64,000 nucleotides of DNA from 58-81 sp012729145 (GTDB lineage: Bacteria; Synergistota; Synergistia; Synergistales; Thermovirgaceae), in assembly GCA_040770625.1 (NCBI GenBank), contig JAXGIW010000001.1, positions 186,001 to 250,000 on the forward strand, in the 5' to 3' direction. Made by a program: the position numbers and the translations under genes. The notes beneath the pieces were generated by a model. It saw only the letters and a program-made list of their open reading frames with translations. It did no database searches and was not told where the DNA came from. Each line of letters starts with the position of its first letter. Positions within the stretch are counted from its first letter, which is position 1. Positions 1 through 9,300 of the stretch are shown here, piece after piece.

Positions 1-1
1 C

Positions 2-2380
2 CTCAACACCGGATCGATCGTAACCCATGGAAGCTATCACGAAATAGGGTTGAACGACTACAACTACTCCAACGGCATGTTCGCGGAAAACTTCTCGGCT
101 GCCCTGAACTTCGGAACGATCGAGACCTGGGGCAGAGGAGCCGCAAGCATGGCTGTCTATACCAACTCCCTTGCATTCAATAGCGGCGCCATAGTCACCC
201 ACGACAGATATTCTTATGGGATGTATGGTCGTTACGACTCTCTCCTTGTCAACACTGGCAGCATAGATACCGGAACAGAAGGCGAGTCAGGAGAATTCGC
301 TGCTATCGGCATGTTTGCTGAAGACAGTTCCGTAGCCCTGAACTTCGGGGAAATAGCAACCCAGGGAGAAAATTCCTGGGGCATGTACGCCGTTTCTGAC
401 TCACTGGTGGCAAACCTTTCTTCCGACTCTATCGAGACCTGGGGCATCGGAGCCCACGGAATGTGGGCAAATGTCAACTCCATTGCTCTCAATACAGGTT
501 CGTTAACCACTCATGGGGAAGATGCTTACGGGATGTTCGCCCAGTTTAACTCTTCAGTCATTAACTTTGGCAACATCACGACAATCAACGAAGATGCTTA
601 CGGCATGGACGCCTATGCCGACTCGTTCGCATTTAACAGCGGAGTTGTGACAACTGCCGGTGAAAGAGCACATGGTATTTACGCCGGGGATCATTCCACT
701 GCCATCAACACCGGGGTAGTTGAAACCTCTGGCAACAACGCCTGGGGCATGTCGGCTCAGGATCAATCCCTGGCAGTAAACACTGGCACTATAAAAACAA
801 CCGGTGAATACAGCATTGCCGTTCTGGTTGATAACCAGGCAACATTCATCAACGCCGGTGTCCTGGACAGCGCCCAGGCCCAGGCAGTCTACGCCGACGA
901 CAACAGTAACGTCATCCTCCTTGACGGCACGGTTCTTGCCGGATCCCACACCCTGGAGGACGAAGACGGAACATCGAACCTGGCGGTCCTGATGGACGGC
1001 GACCTTGCGGCCCAGGTTGTCAACTTCGGCAGCCTGACCAAGGCCGGCGACGGAACCCTTCTTGTTGAGGGAGGTTCCTCTGTTGTGGGCGAAACTCTAA
1101 ACACCGAGGGGACCCTGGCCATCGAAGCCGGAACCCAGTTCACGACACAGGACTTCACCCAGGAGGAAGGCGCCAATCTCTACCTGTACGCCAACCCGGA
1201 TTCTGCAACTGACCTTGACGCGGTGCCGCTCTGGGTGTTCGACCACGCATCAATAAGCGGCTCGGTCTACATCGACATGTCCACTGCCACACAACCGGGA
1301 CTCTACAGGTACATAAGGGCCGAGACTTACGACTGGGATTTTGACACCTACTTTGTCAACAACCCCTACTTCACCCCCTACGACCCGCAGTGGGTCACCG
1401 GAGGCAGCTTCCTCTACACCAGTTACATCGGCTACAGCTTCTCCGAAGCGGCCCTTGGCCTCGTGGCGGCCGTGGACGACTGGTCGATGCTCCGCCATAT
1501 CATGGCGAACCACCTGCAGGACGTTGCAGAATCCATGAAGGAACTCGAAGTGGGCGAAAAGAAGATCCACGCACAGGTTCTTGCGGGACAGACAAGGCGC
1601 GACCCGTCCAGTGAGACCTCGGCAGGGTTCGACTCCACCCAGAAGGGCATCAGCGTTGGCTTCGACAAGAAGCAGAACGAAACCACAGCATGGGGCATGT
1701 ACCTGGGCTACACCGAGAAGGATATCGACTTCACGGGTCTGCCCATGGTATTTGCCGACTGGGAGAACCAGAACACCTGGCACATAGGCGGCTACATCAG
1801 CAAGCGCTGGGATAACTGGATCCTCTCCAACACCCTGACCTACCGCTCCACCGACCACGACACCTTCAGGGCACAGGTCGGCGGGGATGCCAGGGCCAGC
1901 TTCGACAGCTGGGCGATCACCAACGACATCCGCCTTGGCTACGTCATGAAGGAAATAGGAGAAGACTCCAACTGGCAGATCATCCCCGAAGTTGGCCTGA
2001 ACGTGGGGCACATCAACAGGGGAGGTTACACAGAGGCCAACGGCTTCACCTATGGAGACTACAGCAACACCGTGGTGGAGAGCGTGGTCGGTATCCGCTT
2101 CAAGGCCGAGTACCTGAGGGACGACGGCTCCACCTTCGTACCTCAGCTGCGCCTGGCCTGGATCCACATCCTCTCTGGCGAGGACATCACCATCGACCAG
2201 ACCTGGGGAAGCGACACCAAATGGTTCACCGAGACCCTGGACAGGGACTACTTCGTGGCCGACATCGGGATGTCGCTGTACAAGTTCAACAACATGGACA
2301 TCTCGCTCAACTACAGCGGCCGCTTCAGCGACAACAGCACCTCCCACGGCGGCTGGATAAGGCTGCAGTGGGAGTTCTAG
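2..2380 (+). CDS. Autotransporter adhesin, C-terminal part (5' end outside window)
   Basis: The frame is open from base 2 with no stop, so the protein begins before the window; the TTG at 50 is internal to a repeat and is not a credible start. The first ~300 residues are about eleven repeats of ~24 residues, each opening G-M-[FYW]-A and carrying N-[TF]-G-x-[IV]-x-T (for example GMFAEDSSVALNFGEIATQG), as expected for a right-handed beta-helix passenger exposed on the cell surface. The last ~270 residues alternate aromatic and polar positions like a 12-strand outer-membrane barrel and end in ...RLQWEF; the terminal Phe is the usual Bam signal. A GC hairpin terminator follows at 2501. The ligand cannot be read from the sequence. 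The family call is strong; the length of the full protein is unknown. Confidence 0.85.
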   Translation, partial: LNTGSIVTHGSYHEIGLNDYNYSNGMFAENFSAALNFGTIETWGRGAASMAVYTNSLAFNSGAIVTHDRYSYGMYGRYDSLLVNTGSIDTGTEGESGEFAAIGMFAEDSSVALNFGEIATQGENSWGMYAVSDSLVANLSSDSIETWGIGAHGMWANVNSIALNTGSLTTHGEDAYGMFAQFNSSVINFGNITTINEDAYGMDAYADSFAFNSGVVTTAGERAHGIYAGDHSTAINTGVVETSGNNAWGMSAQDQSLAVNTGTIKTTGEYSIAVLVDNQATFINAGVLDSAQAQAVYADDNSNVILLDGTVLAGSHTLEDEDGTSNLAVLMDGDLAAQVVNFGSLTKAGDGTLLVEGGSSVVGETLNTEGTLAIEAGTQFTTQDFTQEEGANLYLYANPDSATDLDAVPLWVFDHASISGSVYIDMSTATQPGLYRYIRAETYDWDFDTYFVNNPYFTPYDPQWVTGGSFLYTSYIGYSFSEAALGLVAAVDDWSMLRHIMANHLQDVAESMKELEVGEKKIHAQVLAGQTRRDPSSETSAGFDSTQKGISVGFDKKQNETTAWGMYLGYTEKDIDFTGLPMVFADWENQNTWHIGGYISKRWDNWILSNTLTYRSTDHDTFRAQVGGDARASFDSWAITNDIRLGYVMKEIGEDSNWQIIPEVGLNVGHINRGGYTEANGFTYGDYSNTVVESVVGIRFKAEYLRDDGSTFVPQLRLAWIHILSGEDITIDQTWGSDTKWFTETLDRDYFVADIGMSLYKFNNMDISLNYSGRFSDNSTSHGGWIRLQWEF

Positions 2381-2405
2381 GGGAAAAGCAAGACGACAGT
2401 AGACA

Positions 2406-2480
2406 GGCTACAGGCAACAGGAAAACCTGGAACAAAACGAGCGTGAGACACAAGACGTTAGACGTGAGACGAAACAACGG
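2406..2480. repeat. Heptamer-repeat element, left block
   Basis: Words of seven bases follow each other without spacers: AGGCTAC, AGGCAAC, AGG..., then at 2443-2470 GTGAGAC, ACAAGAC, GTTAGAC, GTGAGAC. The same lead-in (CAGGCTACAGG followed by GACCTGG-like sequence and GCGT) recurs before the elements at 3268 and, more loosely, at 14412. This block lies just downstream of the autotransporter stop. Confidence 0.75.
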
Positions 2481-2500
2481 AAGCAGGACCAGCAATTACC

Positions 2501-2531
2501 GGGGGGGCGGCGAATGCCGCCCCTTTTCCTT
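2501..2531 (+). terminator. Rho-independent terminator of the autotransporter gene
   Basis: GGGGCGGC (2504-2511), loop GAAT, GCCGCCCC (2516-2523), followed by TTTTCCTT. It is placed 120 bp after the autotransporter stop codon. Confidence 0.8.
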
Positions 2532-2589
2532 CAAAACCAAACCTTGGGGTCAGATCTTGAATTGCAGCAATTGCATACGCTAATGGGCG

Positions 2590-2790
2590 AGAAGTCAGAC
2601 GATAGGTGAGACGAAAGAGCAGGTCCCAAGAACAATCTTGCACCACAGACGGGCTTTGCTTTCATCAGCGCACATCTGCGGATCATTGCCCTGTTTTTGG
2701 TTTTTTCCTGTCCCGTTTACACCTTTGATCTTTCCGCTTCCCGGGTTCTCGCTCTTCCTGATGCCTGAAGCTTGTCTCATGTAGTCTGGT
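2590..2790. repeat. Degenerate heptamer-repeat block
   Basis: Contains GTCAGAC near 2594, a Pu/Py-rich core, CGTTTAC near 2723, and near 2757 CCTGATG then CCTGAAG, which are the complement of the CATCAGG-type words seen upstream. I read it as a decayed right arm paired with the block at 2406-2480. The boundaries are approximate. Confidence 0.5.
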
Positions 2791-2808
2791 TTTATTACAC
2801 TCGGCCTG

Positions 2809-2838
2809 TTGACAGATGCAGGCCCGCCGTTATAGAAT
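2809..2838 (+). promoter_or_regulatory. Sigma-70-type promoter of the 34-residue peptide gene
   Basis: TTGACA at 2809-2814, then 16 bases, then TATAGA at 2831-2836 (or TAGAAT at 2833-2838 with an 18-base spacer). The start codon lies about 50 bases downstream, preceded by a strong ribosome binding site. Confidence 0.7.
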
Positions 2839-2886
2839 GCTCGAAATATCCAGACACGGCCAGCTTTGAAGAAGGAGGGAAACCGC

Positions 2887-2991
2887 GTGAAGAACAGGAT
2901 GCTCGGCAGCACAGTAGCCATCGGCGTCATCGTAATAATTATTCTCGTTCTTACGTGGGGGTCCCCTCCTGGGGCGGCCGTCGCGCTATAG
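2887..2991 (+). CDS. 34-residue hydrophobic peptide, own promoter and terminator
   Basis: The GTG start at 2887 follows AAGGAGGG (2872-2879) at good spacing. The product starts MKNRMLGSTVAIG, continues with a run of Val and Ile (GVIVIIILVLTW) long enough to span a membrane, and ends SPPGAAVAL. A consensus promoter (2809) and a perfect GC hairpin with a T-run (3011-3050) bracket only this frame, so the unit looks purpose-built. The positive N-terminus and single membrane helix resemble small membrane peptides in general, including type I toxins, but there is no recognisable family and no clear antisense promoter. It could also be a leader peptide with an attenuator, although nothing obviously regulated follows closely. 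Function unknown. Confidence 0.6.
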   Translation: MKNRMLGSTVAIGVIVIIILVLTWGSPPGAAVAL

Positions 2992-3010
2992 GCGCGCAAC
3001 CGCAAACAGG

Positions 3011-3050
3011 AACCGGGGCCCCCAGGTACAAGGGGGCCCCGGTTTTTTTA
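3011..3050 (+). terminator. Perfect 13-bp GC hairpin terminator
   Basis: AACCGGGGCCCCC (3011-3023) pairs fully with GGGGGCCCCGGTT (3032-3044) around an 8-base loop and runs into TTTTT. It sits 20 bases after the stop of the 34-residue peptide. Confidence 0.9.
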
Positions 3051-3096
3051 TGTGAGCGGGACCGGATCTGGCAAAATCAGGAAGGGGAGAGACAAG

Positions 3097-3261
3097 ATGC
3101 AGAAGAGCAGAGACGTTTTCACAAACCAGACCACAGGAAAGGGAAACACTATGACCCAGGGAACAACAAGTCATCCGACAGGCAACTGGCATAAGCAGGG
3201 TAACCAGTCCCAGGAACTTTACAGCCCCAGGTGGAGAGGACCCTTCGAGGGGTATAGATAA
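3097..3261 (+). CDS. Possible small hydrophilic protein (54 residues)
   Basis: ATG at 3097 preceded by AGGAAGGGGAG at suitable spacing; the frame ends TAA at 3261. The product is polar, rich in Gln, Thr, Gly and Lys, ends WRGPFEGYR, and has no signal peptide or membrane segment. No promoter is clear, so readthrough of the strong terminator just upstream would be needed. A second ATG at 3151 also has a purine-rich lead. It resembles no family I know and may be chance coding in a repeat-rich gap. Confidence 0.3.
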   Translation: MQKSRDVFTNQTTGKGNTMTQGTTSHPTGNWHKQGNQSQELYSPRWRGPFEGYR

Positions 3262-3267
3262 ATCAAG

Positions 3268-3421
3268 GCATCAGGCTACAGGAAACAGGCGTCAAAAAAG
3301 AACAGGACCTGGAAAGCGTAAACGGTCAACGGTAAAGGTAAGGCGAAAAGATAACTGCTCCAGGTCTTGCAGTGCACCGTTCACGATTTACCTTTAACGT
3401 CTGACGTTTCACGTTTCACGC
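3268..3421. repeat. Heptamer inverted-repeat element upstream of addB
   Basis: Left part: AGGCTAC, AGGAAAC, AGGCGTC, then from 3318 GTAAACG, GTCAACG, GTAAAGG. Right part from 3378: CGTTCAC, GATTTAC, CTTTAAC, GTCTGAC, GTTTCAC, GTTTCAC, GC. The right words are complementary in type to the left ones, so a transcript could fold into a long imperfect stem. It ends about 25 bases before the addB ribosome binding site. Confidence 0.85.
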
Positions 3422-3463
3422 AAAGCCATCCCTCCTGCTAATATAAGGGCGGGAGGGACGCCG

Positions 3464-6394
3464 ATGCCTGTCAGGATTGCCGGTTATTACAGGGTGGGGG
3501 AGATAGAGGCCGAACTGGCCCAACTGGGAAGAGAGCGTGACCCGTCGCCTCTCTTCCTGGTACCGTCCCCGGGCGACCGCGAACTTCTACGGGACATCCT
3601 GGTTGAAAGTGTTTCCTTCGGATCATCGGAACCGCCCGTTTTGAGGTGGGAGGACCTCTACCGGGAAGCCTCCAGGGAGATGGAACTACCCCGGGAAAAG
3701 AGAAAGAGACAGATAGACCCCCCGGATCACTGGCTTATCGTAAGACGCGTCCTCAAATGCTTCATGGCCCGCGTGGACGAACAGTCCATACCTCCCGGTG
3801 TCAGGCACGGCGGATTTGTCTGGACTCTCGGGGAGGACCTCAGGGAACTCCTCAGGGAGGAAGTTGACCCTGAAGCGCTGGCTCTTTCCCTGGGCTGCAT
3901 TTCATGCACGGAAGGTCCCGGATGCACCAGACTCCCCGCTCCGGGAGCACTTCTCTGCCGCCTCTACAGAGACTATCTTTCCTACCTGGAGCACCACTCC
4001 CTCACCGACAGCGCCCAATCCGCATCAATTACACGGAATATCCTTTCCGGCAACCCCGCCCGTGCCGCTAGCTGGGTGGCGGGACGGGCCTTCGTATTTG
4101 CCGGTTTCATGAGCTTTACCCGTTCCCAGACAGGCCTTATCCGGCAACTCTCAAGCCTTGGGGCCAGGGTGATCGTTTTCATGCCCGAGAGCGGGTTGGA
4201 TATACATGATGCCAGGGCACAACTGACAACCAATCTCCAGAGCGCCAATTCCAGGACGATCCCGGAACCGGTACCCCTTCTCCCGGTCTCGGCAGGGGAC
4301 CATCGCATGGAACTGGAGACCCTTGCAAGGAACCTGTCACTCTGGAGCGCCGGGGGTGGAGAGTTCCACATGCGGCTTGAGGCATCTTTTCCTGGCTGGG
4401 GCAACATAGGGCTCTACGTCGATCCTTCGCGCCTTGGATGCGCAGAGGAGATACTTGCCAGGTACAGGATCCCCTATACCGTGAATGGGGGTCCCAGGGT
4501 TTCGGAAACACCCCTCTGGAAGACGGCCTCTTCGGCGATAGAGGCTGGATCCCTTGGTTACCCCGCGGAGGAGACGGCACATATCCTCTCACAACCCTGG
4601 ATCTCGCCCGCCGGGTTCCCGCTGTCAAGGTGCCTCAATGAAGGCCCCAGGGGGGAGGATGCCTGGAGATCCTTTCTTGGGGAACACGGGGACTCCGGGA
4701 TATCGGCCTTTTTCGAGCGTATGGCCTCCTTCGTATCATTCATAGCCAGGGGCGGCACACCATCGGAACTACTGAGGTCTCTCAGGTCGCTTTCAGGGAT
4801 GGGAGATCCACCGGATACAGGTCTTTCCATATCACGTTTCATTATCGACCACCCCTCACTGGATGAAACGGCCAGGCGCCTCAACGCAGCTGTGAGGGAA
4901 CTGGACCAGAAACTCGAGAGAATGGCCGAAATGGAGACTGGCATAGGGCCAGCCGGCGTTGACACCCTTAAGGGGGGCGACGCCGTGGCCTTTCTCTCCG
5001 CCTGGAGCGAGAGGTCGACGGTCTGGCAGCCGCCGGGAAAGCGAAACAGCCTCCACCTGTACGCCGGAAGCCCCCCGGTGCTGGCCAGGCACAGGATATT
5101 CATAGCCACGGGTCTGACTGCTGACGCCTGGCCGGGGCGGCTTAGGGAATCCCCCCTGCTGAACGACAGTCACAAGGAGGCCATCCACAACAACCCGGAT
5201 GCGGGGCTGTCTCCGTCCCACCTCCCCCTTCTCAGGGAAAAGAGGGTTCAGCGCGAGGCCCTGTTGATGAGAACGATAGCCACGGCAGACGAGCTTTGCA
5301 TCGCTTCCCACCCCTCACAGGACGCTTCCGGAAGACCGCTGCAGCCCTCCCGTTTCCTGGATTCGGCCATCTCAAGGACTCCTGCGTGGGCGGTACATGC
5401 CGGCGGCGAGCCTCCGTTCTCCAGGTCGATGAGGGACGTGTTGCCGAGGGACGACGAAACAGTCATCGAAAAGGTGGAAGCAAGAAGTTCCGACCCGCCG
5501 CGGGTACCGGCAAGGATAAAAATGCTACCCCCTGCGACACCCTGGCCCTCCGGGATGGTGAAGAAGGTTCCGGTAAGCGGGATCGACACCTGGAAAGCTT
5601 GCCCTTTCAAATTCTACGCTTCGAGGGTCCTGAAGATAGAAAAGGGCCGCCCTTACGGATTCGACCCCCTTGAAGCGGGCAACCTCGTCCATGCCGTCTG
5701 GGAGAAGGTATGGCACGAGAGGATGGATACAGGGGGGAACCTCACCGGTCTTTTGGAAGACTGCTGGGATCAGGCGGTCGAAGAGCGTTACCCTTCCCTG
5801 AAGGAATTCCCCAGGCACATGTCCAGGCTTAAGAAGAATACCTGGAGGATGGCATCACTCCAGCAGGAGATGGAAGATGCCGGGCTTGCGGAGGCCAGGG
5901 TCTCCCAGGAGCGGGAGCAGATGATAGAGACCGATCTGAATGGAGTTCTTTTCCGTGGCAAGTTCGACCGGATAGACCTTCTGAAGGATGGCTCGGCGAT
6001 CATCTTCGACTACAAGACAGGGCGGGGTAACGGCCTTGCAGGTTCGATGCAGCTTCCGGCCTACGCAGTTCTCCTGGAGAAGGCAAGGAATATAAAGACA
6101 TCGGGGTATGCCTTCCTCTCGCAGGCCGACTGTTCCGTCACTGGCCGCCTGGAAGGCCCCGCAGGGGTGATCCTTGCCCGGTGGAAGAAAAGGAGCCGAA
6201 GCGGCCTGGCTGACATGGTCTCCCTGGCTTCGGAGACCCTCGGCGCCATGTCTGTGTCGGTTACGGAAAGCAGATTCCCCCCTGACTACACCAACACCGA
6301 GGCCTGCCGGTATTGCGAATTCCAGGAGATCTGCCGGAGAAAAGAATCTCCCGTAACCCCCCCTGCAGAGGAGGAAAAAGGCGATGCCGACTGA
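3464..6394 (+). CDS. addB: ATP-dependent helicase/nuclease subunit B (AddB-like)
   Basis: Partner of AddA in the AddAB enzyme, which resects double-strand breaks for RecA repair. The C-terminal third is a PD-(D/E)XK nuclease: a Cys in TWKACPFKFYASRVL (~residue 713), the catalytic stretch around FRGKFDRIDLL and IIFDYKTGRG, then the triplet C-x2-C-x5-C in CRYCEFQEICRR, together the four ligands of the 4Fe-4S cluster known in AddB. The N-terminus (LFLVPSPGDRELL) has no GxGKS/T loop, so unlike Bacillus AddB the helicase half looks inactive. The ATG follows GGGAGGG. Its end overlaps addA by 11 bases, so the two are translationally coupled. At 976 residues it is a little shorter than Firmicutes AddB. 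Confidence 0.88.
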   Translation: MPVRIAGYYRVGEIEAELAQLGRERDPSPLFLVPSPGDRELLRDILVESVSFGSSEPPVLRWEDLYREASREMELPREKRKRQIDPPDHWLIVRRVLKCFMARVDEQSIPPGVRHGGFVWTLGEDLRELLREEVDPEALALSLGCISCTEGPGCTRLPAPGALLCRLYRDYLSYLEHHSLTDSAQSASITRNILSGNPARAASWVAGRAFVFAGFMSFTRSQTGLIRQLSSLGARVIVFMPESGLDIHDARAQLTTNLQSANSRTIPEPVPLLPVSAGDHRMELETLARNLSLWSAGGGEFHMRLEASFPGWGNIGLYVDPSRLGCAEEILARYRIPYTVNGGPRVSETPLWKTASSAIEAGSLGYPAEETAHILSQPWISPAGFPLSRCLNEGPRGEDAWRSFLGEHGDSGISAFFERMASFVSFIARGGTPSELLRSLRSLSGMGDPPDTGLSISRFIIDHPSLDETARRLNAAVRELDQKLERMAEMETGIGPAGVDTLKGGDAVAFLSAWSERSTVWQPPGKRNSLHLYAGSPPVLARHRIFIATGLTADAWPGRLRESPLLNDSHKEAIHNNPDAGLSPSHLPLLREKRVQREALLMRTIATADELCIASHPSQDASGRPLQPSRFLDSAISRTPAWAVHAGGEPPFSRSMRDVLPRDDETVIEKVEARSSDPPRVPARIKMLPPATPWPSGMVKKVPVSGIDTWKACPFKFYASRVLKIEKGRPYGFDPLEAGNLVHAVWEKVWHERMDTGGNLTGLLEDCWDQAVEERYPSLKEFPRHMSRLKKNTWRMASLQQEMEDAGLAEARVSQEREQMIETDLNGVLFRGKFDRIDLLKDGSAIIFDYKTGRGNGLAGSMQLPAYAVLLEKARNIKTSGYAFLSQADCSVTGRLEGPAGVILARWKKRSRSGLADMVSLASETLGAMSVSVTESRFPPDYTNTEACRYCEFQEICRRKESPVTPPAEEEKGDAD

Positions 6395-9300
6395 TATCTT
6401 CAGAAGGTACCTTGAAGAGACGGCATGCCTGGAGCCCAGGCAGATCAAGGCCGTCATGGCCGACGACCCCCTGGTGGTAGTCAGCGCCGGGGCAGGGACG
6501 GGAAAGACCCTGACCCTGGCGTGGAGGTTCGTGAGGCTCGTGGCGGCGAACCAGATCCCCGTCGACAGGATCCTCACCATCACTTTTACCGAGAAGGCCG
6601 CCCTGGAAATGAGAGAGAGGATACGGCGGCTTATGGAGGAAGTCCGGGACGGCATCCCCGAATTATCTCATCTAATGGACGATCCCCTTTCACGACTGGA
6701 GGATGCCTACATATCAACCATTCATGCCTTCTCCATGAGGGTCCTTACCGAATGCGGCCTCAGCGCCGATGTCGACCCCGGTATCAGGGTGATAACCCCG
6801 CCTGAAGAGAACGCCTTCTGGCAATACCTGGAAAGGTCCATCGACCGGGAGACAACGCAGATCCTTGCAGAAACCCTCGGGGGGGAATGGCGCGAAAGGG
6901 CCGATGAGATCTTCTCTGCCGAAGGAACAGCCGACCTGGTGAATGCCTTCGGGGCAGGTGCCATCTGTGATGCTGCATCCTCGGCCATCCCGCTTTTCGA
7001 AAGCCGCGGCCTCGACCCCGAGGCACTATGGAATTGGGCCGACGAACTTCCAGAAAGGGACTCTGAACTTTCAACCGGGCTACTGGAGGTCTACACCCCT
7101 GAATGGCAGAACACCTGGGAAACCTGGATGAAAATGGTTCTCCCCGAAGCCGGGGGACCGGACATTTTCAGGAAAGACAGCACAAAATTCTCTGCGAGAG
7201 CGTCGGACTTCATGGAGTCCTGGGAGAACAGGCCAGAGAAGAGTGAACTCCCCCGCTTCGTGATGGCCCTCCTGGACAAGGAAGGCCTGTTGGGGAACCT
7301 CGCCGGAGCCACGGGCAAGTGTATGAAGGCCGTCGACGCGGCCTCCCTCTCGGTAACCGGGGAGAGCCTCAAGGATTTTCGTAATTCAAGGATACCCTGG
7401 GTCCCGGCGGCACAGTGGATCATGAAGGGTTTCACTGGCGCCGAGACCAGACTCCGCAGTCACCTCCTGAAGATCATCGCCTTGTGCTGGAGGCTTTTCG
7501 TATCCGCGAAAGCGGCAAGGGGCACCTTGTCATTCGACGACATGATACGGGGAGCCCGGGACGCGGTATCAGCCGAACCCTCATTCGCCGGGAAATTCCT
7601 TCATGTGATCGTGGACGAGTTCCAGGACACCAATTCAATTCAGGACGAACTGCTAAGCGCCCTGACCCCCCCGGGGGGCACCCTTTTCCTGGTGGGCGAC
7701 CTGCAGCAGTCTATCTACCGCTTCCGGCATGCCGAGCCGGCTATATTCTGGAGAAGGATCAGGGAAGCCCTGACCCAAAACCCCGACTCACTGATCTCCC
7801 TCGACGTGACCTTTCGCTGCAGACAAAGCGTCATGGACAGGGTGAACAGCCTATTTGGCCACACCTGGAGAGAGGGGATCGCAAGATCGATAAAAATGGC
7901 ATTCTCCCCCCTCGCCCCCCCCGGATCTAGGGATTGGTGGACCAAGCGCCAGGAAACCACTGTAAGCCCCTTCGAACTGGTGATACCCGACACAAGAGAC
8001 CTTGAAGAGGAGCTGAACACCGCCGGGATCCGGGTCGCCGCTCTGAGGATACTTTCGGACAGGATCCTGGAGGCCATCGATAAAGGCGCCACGGTCTGGG
8101 ACTCCGACGGAGCCGGGGGGTTCGATGCCAGGCCTGTTTCATTCCGCGACTTCGCGGTGCTTGTACCGACGCGGGCATTCTACGACCAGATCGAACAGGT
8201 ATTCATCGAGGAAAGGGGTATACCTACCTATTTCGAGGGTAACCGCAACTACTTCGGCAGGGGCGAGGTACGCGACGCTGTCAATCTTCTCGAGGCGGCG
8301 GCAGACCCCGATGATACCCTCGCCATGTCGTCATTCCTGGCATCACCGTTGAGCGGGCTGTCGCTGGAGGTTTCTGCAGAACTGATATCCCGGTCGGTGA
8401 GTGAAAGTGTCTCATTAAGAAAATTATTTTCCGAGGAATGCCCTGACGATGCCGCAAGATTCGAAGACCTCCGCCGGACCGGGCTGGCGGCAGGACCCTC
8501 CCTTGCCCTGGCAAAACTGCTGGATAACATTTCGGTCATCCTTTCATGTCCCGCCTGGAAACGGCCCCGGTTGGCCGCGAACCTCCGAAGGGCGGTGGAC
8601 ATGGCAAGGGAGTACGAAGCATCCATGGGGATGAGCCTCTCGGGGTGCGCTTCATATCTCCGCTATATGACCGTCAAGGGAATTGACTCCAAAGAGGCAG
8701 ACACCCTGGGAGACCAGGACGACATGGTCAGGGTAATGACGGTCCACTCGGCAAAGGGGCTTGAGTTTCCCGTTGTTGCCGTGGCAGGTCTTGAGCAGGG
8801 GCTCAGGACCAGGAGCCAGGGCATCAGGCTTATCCCTTCGCCGCACCTGGGGATAGCCGCCACGGTCTTCCCCGACGGCTGGAACCCCGATAGGGATGAA
8901 AAACCGCTGGCAGGAACGATCCACGACATACTTGAGACCCTTGAGGCCCGGGAGGAGAAACAGCGTCTCCTCTACGTGGCAACCACCAGGGCAAGGGATT
9001 CCCTGATCCTCCTGGGGGCATGCCCCATCGAGGGAGGCATCCCCAGGGCAAGAAAACATTCCTGGCTGGAGACCGTCAGGGACTGGATGGGGATCGCGGG
9101 AGGCCTCAGCCTCTCCCCGGTTGCCGGGAGCGGGGTTTCAGTTCCCATCGCCTCGTCCATTCCCGCAACGACGTACAGGGGTGGCACCGTAAGGCTGCCG
9201 GAAAGAACGGGTGAAACCCTTGAAAGGATCAGCGCCACGGCCTACGCTCTTATAAGGTACTGTCCCAACGCCTTCAGAATGAGACACCGGCAAGGTCTGG

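Larger units (their letters stand above)
2381..2886. other. Repeat-rich gene-free stretch between autotransporter and small peptide gene
   Basis: About 500 bases without a convincing gene. It holds a terminator (2501-2531), heptamer-repeat blocks (2406-2480 and 2590-2790), and from 2809 the promoter of a small transcription unit. Short open frames on both strands here are repeat-derived, lack ribosome binding sites and resemble nothing known. Confidence 0.7.

Noticed and set aside
1250..2347. A 365-codon minus-strand frame opposite the autotransporter barrel
   Set aside because: No start signal or recognisable motif; the plus-strand barrel ending in Phe followed by a terminator explains the region.
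2887..2991. Transposase or phage remnant as explanation for the repeat-rich gap at 2381-3463
   Set aside because: No transposase, integrase or terminal inverted repeats with target duplication are visible.
5855..6655. A 266-codon minus-strand frame across the addB/addA junction
   Set aside because: It covers two well-supported genes and shows no family resemblance.
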